64,000 nucleotides of DNA, from NCBI RefSeq assembly GCF_001297015.1, contig NZ_LIGE01000025.1, positions 372,001 through 436,000 of the forward strand, in the 5' to 3' direction. The first letter of the stretch is position 1, and each line of letters starts with the position of its first letter. Under the pieces are notes generated by a model that worked only from the letters and a program-made list of their open reading frames with translations, was not told where the DNA came from and ran no database searches. Source of the DNA: Pseudomonas sp. RIT-PI-r (GTDB lineage: Bacteria > Pseudomonadota > Gammaproteobacteria > Pseudomonadales > Pseudomonadaceae). Position numbers and translations under genes: made by a program. Of this stretch, positions 48,027 through 57,917 are shown piece by piece.

Positions 48027-49154
48027 TTAAAGATTGCGCGAAATGACCATGCGCTGAATATCGCTGGTGCCTTCGTAGATCTGGCAGACGCGCACGTCGC
48101 GGTAGATGCGCTCCAGCGGGAAGTCGTTGAGGTAACCGTATCCACCGAGGGTTTGCAATGCCATCGAACAGACTTTCTCGGCCATTTCCGAAGCGAACAG
48201 TTTCGCCATCGATGCCTCGACCAGTGCCGGTTGCCCACTGTCTCGCAGAGCGGCGGCGTAATGAACCATTTGCCGCGCGACGGCGATCTGCGTCGCCATG
48301 TCGGCGAGGCGGAAAGCGACAGCTTGGTGTTCGATGATCGGCTTGCCGAAGGTGTCGCGCTCACGGGCGTAATCCCGCGCCGCTTCAAACGCCGCGCGGG
48401 CCATGCCCACCGATTGCGAAGCGATGCCGACGCGCCCGCCCTCGAGGTTGGCCAAGGCAATCTTGTAGCCCTCGCCCTCTTCGCCCAATCGATTGGCTAC
48501 CGGCACTTTGACGTCTTCGAAGAGAATCTGGCAGGTGTCTGAGGCGTGCTGGCCGAGTTTGTCTTCGACGCGAGCAACTTTGTAGCCCGGTGAATCGGTC
48601 GGCACGATAAACGCGCTGATGCCGCGCTTGCCGGCGCTCGGATCGGTCACGGCAAAGACGATGACGATCCCGGCATTTTGCCCCGAGGTGATGAACTGTT
48701 TGCAGCCATTAAGCACGTAGTGATCGCCTTCCAGACGCGCGCGGGTTTTCAGGCTGCTGGCATCGGAACCAGCCTGGGGTTCGGTCAATGCAAAAGCGCC
48801 GAGCATCGCGCCACTGGCCAGCGGTTTGAGAAAACGTTCGCGCTGATCATCGTTGCCGAACTTGAGGATCGGCACGCAACCCACCGAGTTGTGCACGCTC
48901 ATGATCGTCGAGCAGGCGCCGTCGCCGGCAGCGATTTCTTCCAGGGCCATGGCGTACGCCAGGTAACCGGTGTCGCAACCGCCCCACTGTTCCGGCACGA
49001 GCATGCCGAAAAAGCCCAGCTCAGCCATCTGGCCGATGGCTTCCTTGGGGAAACGGTGCTCGCGATCCCACTCGGCGGCGAACGGCTTCAAGCGTTCCTC
49101 GGCGAACTGCCGGGCCATGTCGCGGATCTGGGTTTGGTCTTCGTTGGGAATCAT
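48027..49154 (-). CDS. Acyl-CoA dehydrogenase
   Basis: This 375-residue protein has the three-domain acyl-CoA dehydrogenase fold, with [15 protein letters not shown] near residue 120 (flavin and CoA contacts) and [16 protein letters not shown] near 355, where the catalytic glutamate E362 is expected. It likely acts on 2-methylbutyryl- or another short branched acyl-CoA, given its neighbours. It ends 16 bp before the hydratase gene and begins after a REP doublet that splits the operon from the thiolase gene. Function of the operon in isoleucine or similar acid breakdown is inference. Confidence 0.87.
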   Translation of the reverse strand: MIPNEDQTQIRDMARQFAEERLKPFAAEWDREHRFPKEAIGQMAELGFFGMLVPEQWGGCDTGYLAYAMALEEIAAGDGACSTIMSVHNSVGCVPILKFGNDDQRERFLKPLASGAMLGAFALTEPQAGSDASSLKTRARLEGDHYVLNGCKQFITSGQNAGIVIVFAVTDPSAGKRGISAFIVPTDSPGYKVARVEDKLGQHASDTCQILFEDVKVPVANRLGEEGEGYKIALANLEGGRVGIASQSVGMARAAFEAARDYARERDTFGKPIIEHQAVAFRLADMATQIAVARQMVHYAAALRDSGQPALVEASMAKLFASEMAEKVCSMALQTLGGYGYLNDFPLERIYRDVRVCQIYEGTSDIQRMVISRNL

Positions 49155-49187
49155 GGTGAATCCTTAAATATCAGTCGCACCGTTTTC

Positions 49188-49283
49188 CCTGTAGGAGTGA
49201 GCCTGCTCGCGATAGCGGTGGGTCATATAAATCAGTGGTGACTGATACGACGTCATCGCGAGCAGGCTCACTCCTACAAGGGG
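49188..49283. repeat. REP doublet, family 2
   Basis: Inverted arms carry CTGTAGGAGTGAGCCTGCTC and GCGATAGC. It lies inside the acyl-CoA operon, between the thiolase and dehydrogenase genes, and could alter relative mRNA levels. Confidence 0.85.
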
Positions 49284-49296
49284 ATTGGTGTTGGGC

Positions 49297-50490
49297 TCAA
49301 TACACGCATTCCACGGCCATGGCCGTGGCTTCGCCGCCGCCGATGCAGATCGCTGCCACGCCGCGTTTGAGGTTGCGCTGGCGCAGCGCTGAGAGCAACG
49401 TCACCAGAATCCGCGCACCGGACGCGCCAATCGGATGGCCCAGCGCACAAGCGCCGCCATGCACGTTCAGCTTGTCATGCGGGATTTCCAGATGCGTCAT
49501 CGCCGCCATGCCAACCACAGCAAACGCTTCGTTCACTTCGAACAGATCAACATCACCCAGCGACCAACCGGTTTTCTTGATCAGCTTCTTGATCGCCCCA
49601 ATCGGCGCCACCGGGAACAGGCCGGGGGTGTCGGCGAACGCTGCATGACCATGGATAACGGCCAACGGTTTCAAACCCAGCTTCTGCGCCTGCGACTGAC
49701 GCATCAGCACCAACGCCGCCGCCCCGTCAGAGATTGAACTGGAGTTCGCCGCCGTCACTGTGCCGCCTTCGCGGAATGCTGGTTTCAGCGAGGCAATCTT
49801 GTCCAGCTTGGCTTTCGGCGGCTGCTCGTCATGGCTGATCAGCACCTGCTCTTTGCCAACGGTCACGGTCAGCGGGACGATTTCGTCCTTAAAGCTGCCG
49901 TCCTTGATCGCCTGCTGCGCGCGCGTGGTCGAAGCGATGGCAAACGCATCCTGCGCTTCACGGCTGAAGTGGTTGGTTTCGGCGCAGTCTTCGGCGAAGG
50001 TGCCCATCAGGCGCCCCTTGTCGTAGGCATCTTCGAGGCCGTCGAGGAACATCGAATCAAGCACGCGGCCATGGCCCATGCGGTAACCGGCGCGCGCGCG
50101 ATCCAGCAGATACGGTGAGTTGGACATGCTTTCCATGCCGCCGGCAATCACCACGTCGGCGCTGCCAGCGATCAGCATGTCGTGAGCCAGAATGGTGGTT
50201 TCCATACCCGAGCCGCACATCTTGTTGACGGTGGTGCAACGGGTCGATTTATCCAGTCCGGCGCCGAGCGCGGCCTGACGCGCAGGCGCCTGACCGAGTC
50301 CCGCAGGCAATACGCAACCAAACAGCACTTCATCAACCGCGTCGCTGGCGACACCGGCGCGTTCAACCGCAGCCTTGATTGCAGCAGCACCGAGTTGCGG
50401 CGCGGTAAGGCTTTTCAGTTCGCCCTGAAAACCGCCCATTGGCGTGCGCACGGCACTGACGATAACAATCGGATCGTTGGAAATAGTCAT
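49297..50490 (-). CDS. Acetyl-CoA acetyltransferase/thiolase (fadAx-like)
   Basis: This 397-residue thiolase has the acylated cysteine C92 in NKMCGSGM, the general-base histidine in GGACALGHPIG near residue 352 and the second cysteine in AICIGGGEA near residue 383. It cleaves 3-ketoacyl-CoA (for example 2-methylacetoacetyl-CoA) to acetyl-CoA and a shorter acyl-CoA. It lies 12 bp after the SDR gene in the same operon. The order synthetase, SDR, thiolase, dehydrogenase, hydratase is the same as in the P. putida fadAx cluster. Confidence 0.9.
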   Translation of the reverse strand: MTISNDPIVIVSAVRTPMGGFQGELKSLTAPQLGAAAIKAAVERAGVASDAVDEVLFGCVLPAGLGQAPARQAALGAGLDKSTRCTTVNKMCGSGMETTILAHDMLIAGSADVVIAGGMESMSNSPYLLDRARAGYRMGHGRVLDSMFLDGLEDAYDKGRLMGTFAEDCAETNHFSREAQDAFAIASTTRAQQAIKDGSFKDEIVPLTVTVGKEQVLISHDEQPPKAKLDKIASLKPAFREGGTVTAANSSSISDGAAALVLMRQSQAQKLGLKPLAVIHGHAAFADTPGLFPVAPIGAIKKLIKKTGWSLGDVDLFEVNEAFAVVGMAAMTHLEIPHDKLNVHGGACALGHPIGASGARILVTLLSALRQRNLKRGVAAICIGGGEATAMAVECVY

Positions 50491-50502
50491 GACAAATCCT
50501 CC

Positions 50503-51264
50503 TTACTTGGCGGCCATGCGCAAGGCGCCGTCGAGACGGATCACCTCGCCGTTGAGCATGCTGTTTTCGATGATATGCCGAACCAGCGCAGCGTATTCCG
50601 CAGGCTTGCCCAGGCGCGGCGGGAACGGCACGCCGGCGGCCAGCGATTCGCGAACTTCCGGGGTCATGCCGGCCATCATCGGCGTTTCGAAAATGCCTGG
50701 GGCGATGGTCATTACACGGATGCCGAAACGTGCCAGTTCGCGGGCGGCCGGCAGGGTCAGGCTGGCGATTGCGCCTTTCGAAGCGGAATACGCCGCCTGG
50801 CCGATCTGGCCGTCGAATGCAGCGACGGATGCGGTGTTGATGATCACACCACGCTCGCCATCAGCGTTGGCCTCGGATTCGGCGATGGCCGCAGCGGCCA
50901 GACGCAGCATGTTGAAGCTGCCGATCAGGTTGACGTTGATCACTTGCGCGAAACTGCTCAGCGCATGCGGGCCGTTCTTGCCGAGAATTTTCTCGCCACG
51001 GACGATGCCGGCGCAGTTGACCAGACCGTTGAGGCTGCCGAAGGCTTTGACGGTCGCTTGCACGGCGGCTTCGGCGGCGGCTTCGTTGCTGATATCGGCA
51101 ACCACGCTTTGCGCGCCCAGACGCTGAGCCTGTGCGGCGACTGCTTCGGCATTCATGTCCACCAGCATCACTTTGGCGCCGGCACTCACCAGCAATTCAG
51201 CGGTGGCCGCACCGAGGCCGGATGCGCCGCCGGTGACGATAAAAACCTTGTTCTCGATCTGCAT
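50503..51264 (-). CDS. 3-hydroxyacyl-CoA dehydrogenase type II, SDR (fadB2x-like)
   Basis: The ATG at 51264 gives 253 residues. TGGASGLG at residues 11-18 is the NAD site; N83-A85 (NCAG), S146, Y159 and K163 (YSASK) form the catalytic set. The sequence is closest in style to human HSD17B10-type 2-methyl-3-hydroxybutyryl-CoA dehydrogenases, which act in isoleucine breakdown. It lies 16 bp after the acyl-CoA synthetase gene and 12 bp before the thiolase gene, so it is co-transcribed with both. Confidence 0.89.
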   Translation of the reverse strand: MQIENKVFIVTGGASGLGAATAELLVSAGAKVMLVDMNAEAVAAQAQRLGAQSVVADISNEAAAEAAVQATVKAFGSLNGLVNCAGIVRGEKILGKNGPHALSSFAQVINVNLIGSFNMLRLAAAAIAESEANADGERGVIINTASVAAFDGQIGQAAYSASKGAIASLTLPAARELARFGIRVMTIAPGIFETPMMAGMTPEVRESLAAGVPFPPRLGKPAEYAALVRHIIENSMLNGEVIRLDGALRMAAK

Positions 51265-51280
51265 GACTGTATTTCCTGAT

Positions 51281-52945
51281 TCAAGCTGAAACGTTATGCG
51301 CCGCAGCCTCTTGAGCCTTGGCGATTTCCTGGTTGCGCAAGATAAAGCGCTGCAATTTGCCGCTGGGGGTTTTGGGCAATTCGCTGACAAATTCGATTTC
51401 ACGCGGGTACGCATGCGCCGCCAGACGCTTGCGTACGTGTTGGCGCAGCTCTTCGGCCAGCTCCGGCGCGGCGCGGTATTGCGCACTCAGCACGACGAAG
51501 GCTTTGACCAGTTCGGTGCGCTCCGGGTCCGGTTTGCCGACGACCGCCGCCTCGACCACCGCCGGGTGTTCGATCAGCGCACTTTCCACATCGAACGGGC
51601 CGACGCGGTAGCCGGAGGTAGTGATCACGTCGTCGCTGCGGCCGACGAAGCTGATGCTGCCGTCCGGATTCCACTCGACGGTGTCGCCGCTCAGGTAATA
51701 ATCGCCGACAAAGGCCTTGGTTGGCGCACCCTCATAGCCGCCGAACCAGCACATCGGTGATTGCGGGCGGTCGATGGCGAGAATGCCGGGCTGACCGACA
51801 CCGAGTTCGTTGTACTGGTCATCGAGCACGACGATACGGTGGCCCGGCGAGGCGAAACCGGCGGCGCCGACGTGCACCGCGTGGTCGAGGCCGTGGTGGT
51901 TGCACAGGACCATGCCCAGTTCGGTCTGGCCGTAATGGTCATGAATGACCACGTCGAGATTGTCGGCGAACCAGCGAATCACTTCCGGGTTCAGCGGCTC
52001 GCCGGCGCTGCTGACGATGCGCAGCTTGCCTTTGATCGACTTGGCGAACTCATCGCCACCGGCAATCAACAAACGATAAGCCGTTGGCGATCCGGTGAGA
52101 TTGGTGATGCCGTACTTGTTGATCACCCGGCAAGTGCTTTCGAGGGTGAACGGGCCATCGTAGAAGGTGATCGGGTGCCCCATCGACAACGGGCCGGTCA
52201 CGCCGAAGTAGATGCCGTAGGCCCAGCCCGGATCGGCGACGTTCCAGAACGAATCTTCCGGGCGCAGATCCACGGCGTCCCGGGTGTAGCTCTGGAACGC
52301 GACAATGGCTTTGAGCGGTACTGACAGCGCCTTTGATGGGCCGGTGGTACCCGAGGTGAACATCAGCAGAAATGGGTCTTCACCGGTCAGCAACACCGGT
52401 TCGCAGACGCTGGAATGGTTGGCCAATTCGGCCCAGAAACTGAAATCGCCACGGACGATGCCTTGGCCCTTGGTGCCGCCGACGGTGACCAATGTCGGGC
52501 AATCAGCGACTTCAGCGAGTTTCGGCCGGTTGACCGCGTCGGTGACCACCACTTTGGCGCCTGAGCTGTTCAGGCGATGTTCGAGGGCCTTGGGGCCGAA
52601 CGCGGTGAACAGCGGTTGATACACCGCGCCGATGCGCCAGGTGGCGAACACGGTGATGAGCAATTCGATGTTGCGCGGCAGCAGGCCGGCGACCTTGTCG
52701 CCCTTCTGCACGCCCTGGGCGAGAAGAAAATTGGCAAAACGCGCGGCTTTGTCTTGCAGATCACTGAAGGTGTACGTCGCACTGGCGCCATCGCGGCCTT
52801 CCCAGAACAGCGCGATACGCCCCGGCAAGGCATGCCGGTCGCAGCATTCGACGCAGGCGTTGAGCGCCTCAAGCGTACCGCTGAGCGCGGCATCCACGGT
52901 GTGCTGATAGTTGAACTGTGCGGTGGCAGACAAGTAATCGCGCAT
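51281..52945 (-). CDS. Acyl-CoA synthetase, AMP-binding (fadDx-like)
   Basis: The ATG at 52945 follows AGAGGG and gives 554 residues. The adenylation P-loop [12 protein letters not shown] is near residue 195, GQTELG near 340, YLSGDT near 420, and the C-terminal catalytic lysine lies in [10 protein letters not shown] near residue 535. It activates a short or medium carboxylic acid as CoA thioester with ATP. As first gene of the five-gene operon it feeds the hydratase, dehydrogenases and thiolase. The acid is unknown; a 4- to 6-carbon branched acid is a reasonable guess. Confidence 0.89.
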   Translation of the reverse strand: MRDYLSATAQFNYQHTVDAALSGTLEALNACVECCDRHALPGRIALFWEGRDGASATYTFSDLQDKAARFANFLLAQGVQKGDKVAGLLPRNIELLITVFATWRIGAVYQPLFTAFGPKALEHRLNSSGAKVVVTDAVNRPKLAEVADCPTLVTVGGTKGQGIVRGDFSFWAELANHSSVCEPVLLTGEDPFLLMFTSGTTGPSKALSVPLKAIVAFQSYTRDAVDLRPEDSFWNVADPGWAYGIYFGVTGPLSMGHPITFYDGPFTLESTCRVINKYGITNLTGSPTAYRLLIAGGDEFAKSIKGKLRIVSSAGEPLNPEVIRWFADNLDVVIHDHYGQTELGMVLCNHHGLDHAVHVGAAGFASPGHRIVVLDDQYNELGVGQPGILAIDRPQSPMCWFGGYEGAPTKAFVGDYYLSGDTVEWNPDGSISFVGRSDDVITTSGYRVGPFDVESALIEHPAVVEAAVVGKPDPERTELVKAFVVLSAQYRAAPELAEELRQHVRKRLAAHAYPREIEFVSELPKTPSGKLQRFILRNQEIAKAQEAAAHNVSA

Positions 52946-53078
52946 TGCCAGAATCCCTCTGTTTTTTATTAGGCTGGGAAGCGTAAACAACAGAGGGATA
53001 GTCGCGCTGTGTGGGGGTTGGGGCAATGGTCAAAGCCATCAAAGTGGCTGACTGGTTTGGCCAAGACTGCTACCACAC

Positions 53079-53192
53079 TGATCGTTCCCACGCTCTGCGT
53101 GGGAATGCAGCCTTGGACGCTCTGCGTCCGCTCCAGAGCTGGAACGCGGAGCGTCCCTTGAGGCATTCCCACGCAGAGCGTGGGAACGATCA
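53079..53192. repeat. Palindromic repeat, family 4
   Basis: TGATCGTTCCCACGCTCTGC with GTGGGAA occurs at the left and in inverted form at the right, around a GGACGCTCTGCGTCC hairpin. It lies between the acyl-CoA synthetase start and the AraC regulator stop. Confidence 0.82.
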
Positions 53193-53211
53193 AGCGTCGG
53201 GATGTGTTGGA

Positions 53212-54228
53212 TCAGACAACCTCATTCAGGATCAGCGTGCGGTAGTGGCCGGGATTCGACCCCGACCACTTGCGAAACGCCTTATAGAACGAACTCGCAT
53301 CGGCAAACCCCAATCGACTGGCAATCTCGACAAAACTGATCGAAGGTTCCGCCAGCCAGATAATCGCCAATTCCTTGCGCACGCTGTCTTTGAGGCCTTG
53401 ATAGGTCTGCCCTTCCTCGGCCAGGCGCCGGCGCAAGGTCGAGGCCGACATGCATAACTGTTGCGCCAGCGCCTCGGTTTCCGGCCATTGTTCAGCGGGC
53501 AATTGCCGCAGATCCTGCTTGATCCGACTGGCGAGGCTTTCCGGGTCGCGGTACTTCACCAGAATGTTGGCCGGCGCATGGGCCAGAAAGCGCTTCAACT
53601 CTTCGGCGGAACGTTTGATCGGCAGATCAAGGCAATCGGCAGAAAAGATCATCCGCGTGCGTGACCGATCGAACCGCAGGTTTTCGGAAAACATCACCCG
53701 GTAGTCATCGGTGAAATCCGGCTCTGGGCAACGCAATTCAATGGCCAGAATCGGAATCCGCCGCCCCGCCAGCCAGCAGGCGACGCCGTGGACAATCATC
53801 CAATAGGTGAAATAGGTGAAAGCGCGGCGCGGTTCGGCGTCGCCCTCCAGCAGTACAATTTCCGCCAGACTTTGCTGGTGCACCAGTTGCGCCGGCATGC
53901 GCTCCAGCATCAGTGAGAGAAAACTCAACCCCGTGCTCAAACCCGCTGCCAGTGTCGGTTGCGCCATCGCACTGCGACAGAGGAATTCGAGGCTGCCGGA
54001 CTTGAGCTTGCGCGGGTCCATGCCGAAAAACTCGTCATCGCCGCGGCGGGCCAACAAGCGCCAGAGTTTCGCGTACTGCGAGGCCGGCACCCGACCCTGC
54101 GCGGTTTGCAGCAACGCCGGCGCAATGCCGACCTTGCTCAAGACTTCGTCGGTGGCCACGCCCGGGGCACAACTCTGCAGCAGCGCTTCACGCACCAGTT
54201 GAACGGCGATGGTGTCTTTTTCGGACAT
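53212..54228 (-). CDS. AraC-family regulator
   Basis: The ATG at 54228 gives 338 residues; an ATG at 54267 is a possible alternative, while anything further upstream runs into repeat DNA. The N-terminal half (about 20-210) is an arabinose-binding-like AraC sensor domain of the OruR/ArgR type. The C-terminal part has two HTH motifs, the second with ISFVEIASRLGFADASSFYKAF-type residues, of which IASRLGF and SSFYKAF are clear. It lies directly upstream of the fadDx-like operon in the same direction and is its likely regulator. The effector may be an acyl-CoA or acid. Confidence 0.83.
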   Translation of the reverse strand: MSEKDTIAVQLVREALLQSCAPGVATDEVLSKVGIAPALLQTAQGRVPASQYAKLWRLLARRGDDEFFGMDPRKLKSGSLEFLCRSAMAQPTLAAGLSTGLSFLSLMLERMPAQLVHQQSLAEIVLLEGDAEPRRAFTYFTYWMIVHGVACWLAGRRIPILAIELRCPEPDFTDDYRVMFSENLRFDRSRTRMIFSADCLDLPIKRSAEELKRFLAHAPANILVKYRDPESLASRIKQDLRQLPAEQWPETEALAQQLCMSASTLRRRLAEEGQTYQGLKDSVRKELAIIWLAEPSISFVEIASRLGFADASSFYKAFRKWSGSNPGHYRTLILNEVV

Positions 54229-54299
54229 GGAGCGCGGTGAACCTTGTTGTTTTTGAGTGGTGGGCATATTACCGCAGGTGGCGAATTCAACACGAACCC

Positions 54300-54391
54300 C
54301 CTGTAGGAGTGAGCCTGCTCGCGATAGCGCTGGGTCTGAAAAATCAGCGCTGACTGATACGACGCCATCGCGAGCAGGCTCACTCCTACAA
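54300..54391. repeat. REP doublet, family 2
   Basis: Inverted arms CTGTAGGAGTGAGCCTGCTC / GAGCAGGCTCACTCCTACA with an internal CAGCGCTGA spacer repeat. It lies between the AraC gene and the efeU promoter. Confidence 0.85.
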
Positions 54392-54459
54392 GGATCAATG
54401 CGAGGCAAAAATTGAGGTCGTTCAGCAACTGTTCAGGTTTATGTCAATCAATGTCATGT

Positions 54460-54478
54460 GAGAATGACTTTCATTATG
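54460..54478. promoter_or_regulatory. Fur box upstream of efeU
   Basis: GAGAATGACTTTCATTATG matches the 19-bp Fur consensus at most of its symmetric positions (GA-AATGA...TCATTAT). It lies about 42-60 bp before the efeU ATG, where Fur would repress the iron operon. Confidence 0.7.
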
Positions 54479-54492
54479 TTACAACTTGTAAC
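54478..54492. promoter_or_regulatory. Palindrome GTTACAA-C-TTGTAAC upstream of efeU
   Basis: This perfect 7-base inverted repeat with one central base abuts the Fur box and lies 28-42 bp before the efeU ATG. It may bind a second regulator. No match to a known operator was recognised. Confidence 0.4.
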
Positions 54493-54519
54493 CTCTTCGA
54501 ATGACTTGTTGGATACCGA

Positions 54520-55365
54520 ATGCTCGTTCCCTTCCTGATCATGCTGCGCGAAGGCATTGAAGCCGCGCTGATCGTTGGCATTATCGCCAGCTACCTGCAA
54601 CAGACTGGCCGTGGCCAATGGATGCCCGCCGTGTGGATCGGCGTATTCCTCGCCGCCGCCCTCGCCCTGCTGGTCGGTGGCGGTCTGGAACTGGTCAGTG
54701 CCGAATTCCCGCAAAAGCAGCAGGAACTGTTCGAAGGCATCGTCGGCCTGGTGGCCGTGGGCATTCTCAGCTCCATGGTGTTCTGGATGCGCAAGGTCGC
54801 GCGTTCGATCAAGCATTCGCTGCAAGCCTCGCTGGATCACGCGCTGACCTCTTCGAAGCATCAGGTCATTGCGCTGATCGCCATGGTCTTCTTCGCTGTC
54901 GCTCGCGAAGGTCTGGAAACGGTGTTCTTCCTGCTCGCGGTGTTCCAGCAAAGCGAAGGCCCGGGCGCGCCGATCGGTGCCCTGCTCGGGCTGATTCTGG
55001 CGATCATCGTCGGCTTCCTGATCTACAGCGGCAGCATGCGCCTCAACCTTTCGGCGTTCTTCAAGTGGACCGGCCTGTTCATTCTGGTGGTGGCCGCCGG
55101 GATTCTCGCCAATTCCGTGCAAGCCCTGCATGAAGCCGGGCTGTGGAATCACCTGCAAACCGTGCTCTTCGATTTCAGCGCGACGCTGCCGATGGACGGC
55201 CCGTTGGGCTCGGTGCTGGCCGGCATGTTCGGTTATCAGGATGCGCCGACCGTCAGCACCCTCGGGGCGTATCTGATTTACCTGGTGGTGGCGCTGGTGA
55301 TGTTCTTTTATCCGGCTCCCGCCCCCAAGCGCTCCGCGCAATCGTCTTCCGTTTCCAGCCAATAA
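54520..55365 (+). CDS. efeU: FTR1-family ferrous iron permease EfeU
   Basis: This 281-residue inner-membrane protein has seven helices and the two RExxE iron-binding motifs of FTR1 permeases: R10-E-G-I-E14 and R129-E-G-L-E133. It imports iron, probably Fe3+ made by oxidation of Fe2+, and in E. coli works best at low pH and in air. The operon efeU-efeO-efeB-efeM starts here with a good Fur box upstream. Its gene is 8 bp from efeO. Confidence 0.92.
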   Translation: MLVPFLIMLREGIEAALIVGIIASYLQQTGRGQWMPAVWIGVFLAAALALLVGGGLELVSAEFPQKQQELFEGIVGLVAVGILSSMVFWMRKVARSIKHSLQASLDHALTSSKHQVIALIAMVFFAVAREGLETVFFLLAVFQQSEGPGAPIGALLGLILAIIVGFLIYSGSMRLNLSAFFKWTGLFILVVAAGILANSVQALHEAGLWNHLQTVLFDFSATLPMDGPLGSVLAGMFGYQDAPTVSTLGAYLIYLVVALVMFFYPAPAPKRSAQSSSVSSQ

Positions 55366-55373
55366 GGGCATCC

Positions 55374-56573
55374 ATGTCAAAGCCTAATACTCCTCAGGCC
55401 TCCCCTCCCCGTGCCTTGCGCTGGGCGGTGGCCGGTTCGGTGGTCATCATGATCGCCGCCGGCGGCCTGTTCTGGTACGCCTCGAAAATGGCCGCGGCCA
55501 AACGTCAGCACAATCACGACGAAGTGGTGGTGAACATTCACCCGGGCAGTTGCGAGCCGAATGCGCTGACCGTGCCGGCCGGCCGCGCCAGTTTCCGCAT
55601 CGTCAACCGCTCCGACCGCGCGGTGGAATGGGAAATCCTCGACGGTGTGCTGGTTGTCGAAGAGCGCGAAAACATCGCGCCGGGCCTGAGCCAGGTGATC
55701 AACGCCAATCTGCAACCCGGCGATTACGCGATCACCTGCGGATTGCTCAGCAACCCACGCGGCACCCTGCATGTGACGCCGACGGCAGCCTCTGACGCGG
55801 CGGCCAAGGCCAAACCATCAATGGTCGCTTTCGTCGGGCCGTTGTCGGAATTCCGTGTGTATCTGGCCAGTCAGAGCAGCGCGCTGATCAAAGCCGTGAC
55901 CGCACTCAATCAAGCTATTGAAAGCGGCGATTTGAGTCAGGCTCAGGCGCTGTACCTGCCAGCACGCTCGGCGTATCAACATCTGGCCCCGGCTGCGCAG
56001 CGTCTGGCAGAACTGGACAACAGCATCAACGCCCGCGCCGATTACTTCGAAAAACGTGAGCAGGATCCAGCCTTCGTCGGCTTCCATCGCCTCGAATTCG
56101 GCCTGTTCCAGCAGCGCAAACTCGACGATCTGGCACCGGTTGCCCAGCGCCTGCTCAGCGACGTCACCACGCTCAAACAGCAACTGCTCGCGCAGAGCCT
56201 GCCACCCGAGCAACTGGTCAACATCGTCGTGCGCAACCTCAACACATTGGCCGACGTGCGCGCCGCCAGTGGTGAAGAGGAACGCTACAGCCACAGCGAC
56301 CTCAACGGTTTCGCCGCCAATGCGCAAACCGCGCACAAAGTCGTCGATCTGCTGCGGCCAATGCTGAGCAAATCCGCCGCCGATCTGCTGCCGAAAATCG
56401 ACGCTGCGCTGACCGATTTCGATACCACGCTGGATAGTTTCAAGATCAAGGACGGCTACGCCAGCTACGACTCCGTCAGCGGCGCACAACGCAAGCAGAT
56501 TGCCGACAAGGCCCAGGCTCTGGCCGACGCACTGGATGGCATCGATCCCGCCCTCGGCCTCTCCGGCCTGTAA
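55374..56573 (+). CDS. efeO: EfeO with membrane anchor, cupredoxin-like and M75 domains
   Basis: The ATG at 55374 gives 399 residues. An uncleaved-looking membrane helix lies at about 16-36. A cupredoxin-like domain follows (about 50-135, with C60 and C122), then the M75/imelysin-type domain (about 150-395) with the HxxE metal motif H238-RLE241. EfeO is thought to take periplasmic iron and deliver it to EfeU. Lack of a clear cleavage site suggests membrane tethering here, which differs from soluble E. coli EfeO. The gene lies between efeU and efeB. Confidence 0.9.
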   Translation: MSKPNTPQASPPRALRWAVAGSVVIMIAAGGLFWYASKMAAAKRQHNHDEVVVNIHPGSCEPNALTVPAGRASFRIVNRSDRAVEWEILDGVLVVEERENIAPGLSQVINANLQPGDYAITCGLLSNPRGTLHVTPTAASDAAAKAKPSMVAFVGPLSEFRVYLASQSSALIKAVTALNQAIESGDLSQAQALYLPARSAYQHLAPAAQRLAELDNSINARADYFEKREQDPAFVGFHRLEFGLFQQRKLDDLAPVAQRLLSDVTTLKQQLLAQSLPPEQLVNIVVRNLNTLADVRAASGEEERYSHSDLNGFAANAQTAHKVVDLLRPMLSKSAADLLPKIDAALTDFDTTLDSFKIKDGYASYDSVSGAQRKQIADKAQALADALDGIDPALGLSGL

Positions 56574-56591
56574 GCAGAAGACGAATTAGCG

Positions 56592-57890
56592 ATGAAAGAA
56601 TCAGAAAACCTCAACCTGCAACGTCGCCGTGTCCTGATGGGCATGGGCGCCGCCGGTGTCGCCCTTGCCGGCTCAGCCCTGAGCTGCCCGGCCATGGCCG
56701 CCGCGCCGGCGCAAGTCACCGAAGCACCGAGCAGCGACAAGACCCAAGACCGCCACGATTTCCACGGTGTGCACCAGACCGGCATCGTCACCCCGCGCCC
56801 GGCCTCCGGCATGCTGGTGTCGTTCGACGTGCTGGCCAGTGATCGCGAAGACCTCGAGCGGTTGTTCCGCACGCTCAACGAGCGCATTGCGTTTCTGATG
56901 AAGGGCGGCCCGGTCGCACAGATCGACCCGAAACTGCCGCCGCCGGACTCCGGCATCCTCGGCCCGAACGTGACACCGGACAACCTGACCATTACCGTCT
57001 CCGTCGGCGAATCCTTGTTCGATGAGCGCTTCGGTCTGGCCGAGGCCAAGCCCAAACGCCTGATCCGCATGGTCGGCTTCCCCAACGATGCGCTGGAGGC
57101 TGACTGCTGCCACGGCGACTTGAGTTTGCAGTTTTGCTCCAACACCACCGACACCAACATCCACGCCCTGCGTGACATCGTCAAAAACCTCCCCGACCTG
57201 CTGCTGGTGCGTTGGAAACAGGAAGGCAGCGTGCCGCCACAAGCCCCGGCGAAACCCGGTGTGCCGGCGCAATCGGCGCGCAATTTCCTCGGCTTCCGTG
57301 ACGGCTCGGCCAACCCGGACTCCAACGATGCCAAAGCCATGGACAGCATCGTCTGGGTGCAAGCGGGCAGCGATGAACCGGCCTGGGCCGCGCATGGCAG
57401 CTATCAAGCGGTGCGGATCATTCGCAACTTCGTTGAACGCTGGGATCGCACACCGTTGCAGGAACAGGAAAGCATCCTTGGCCGGGTGAAAACCTCCGGC
57501 GCGCCTATCGGCGGCAGCCATGAAACCGAAGTGCCGGATTACCGCAAAGACCCCGAAGGCAAACTGACCAAACTCGACGCGCACATTCGCCTGGCTAATC
57601 CGCGCACGGCTGCGACTCAGGCCAACCTGATCCTGCGACGGCCATTCAACTATTCCAACGGCGTGAACAAGAACGGTCAGCTCGACATGGGCCTGCTGTT
57701 CATCTGTTACCAGGCCGACCTGGAAAAAGGCTTCATCACCGTGCAGACCCGTCTCAACGGCGAGCCGCTTGAGGAATACCTCAAACCGGTTGGCGGCGGT
57801 TACTTCTTCACCCTGCCGGGTGTCACGGGCGACAAGGATTTCATCGGTCGCTCGCTGCTTAACGCCACACAACCGAAAACAGCTGCATAG
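56592..57890 (+). CDS. efeB: DyP-type peroxidase/deferrochelatase EfeB
   Basis: This 432-residue protein has a Tat signal ([19 protein letters not shown], residues 10-28), so it is exported folded with haem. The DyP signature GFRDG (234-238, D237 catalytic) and the proximal haem ligand H331 in [10 protein letters not shown] are present. In E. coli EfeB is a periplasmic haem peroxidase linked to ferrous iron oxidation or haem iron release. Length and motifs are normal. It lies 18 bp after efeO. Confidence 0.92.
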   Translation: MKESENLNLQRRRVLMGMGAAGVALAGSALSCPAMAAAPAQVTEAPSSDKTQDRHDFHGVHQTGIVTPRPASGMLVSFDVLASDREDLERLFRTLNERIAFLMKGGPVAQIDPKLPPPDSGILGPNVTPDNLTITVSVGESLFDERFGLAEAKPKRLIRMVGFPNDALEADCCHGDLSLQFCSNTTDTNIHALRDIVKNLPDLLLVRWKQEGSVPPQAPAKPGVPAQSARNFLGFRDGSANPDSNDAKAMDSIVWVQAGSDEPAWAAHGSYQAVRIIRNFVERWDRTPLQEQESILGRVKTSGAPIGGSHETEVPDYRKDPEGKLTKLDAHIRLANPRTAATQANLILRRPFNYSNGVNKNGQLDMGLLFICYQADLEKGFITVQTRLNGEPLEEYLKPVGGGYFFTLPGVTGDKDFIGRSLLNATQPKTAA

Positions 57891-57917
57891 AACAATCCCA
57901 ACACTGGAGCCGCCCCC

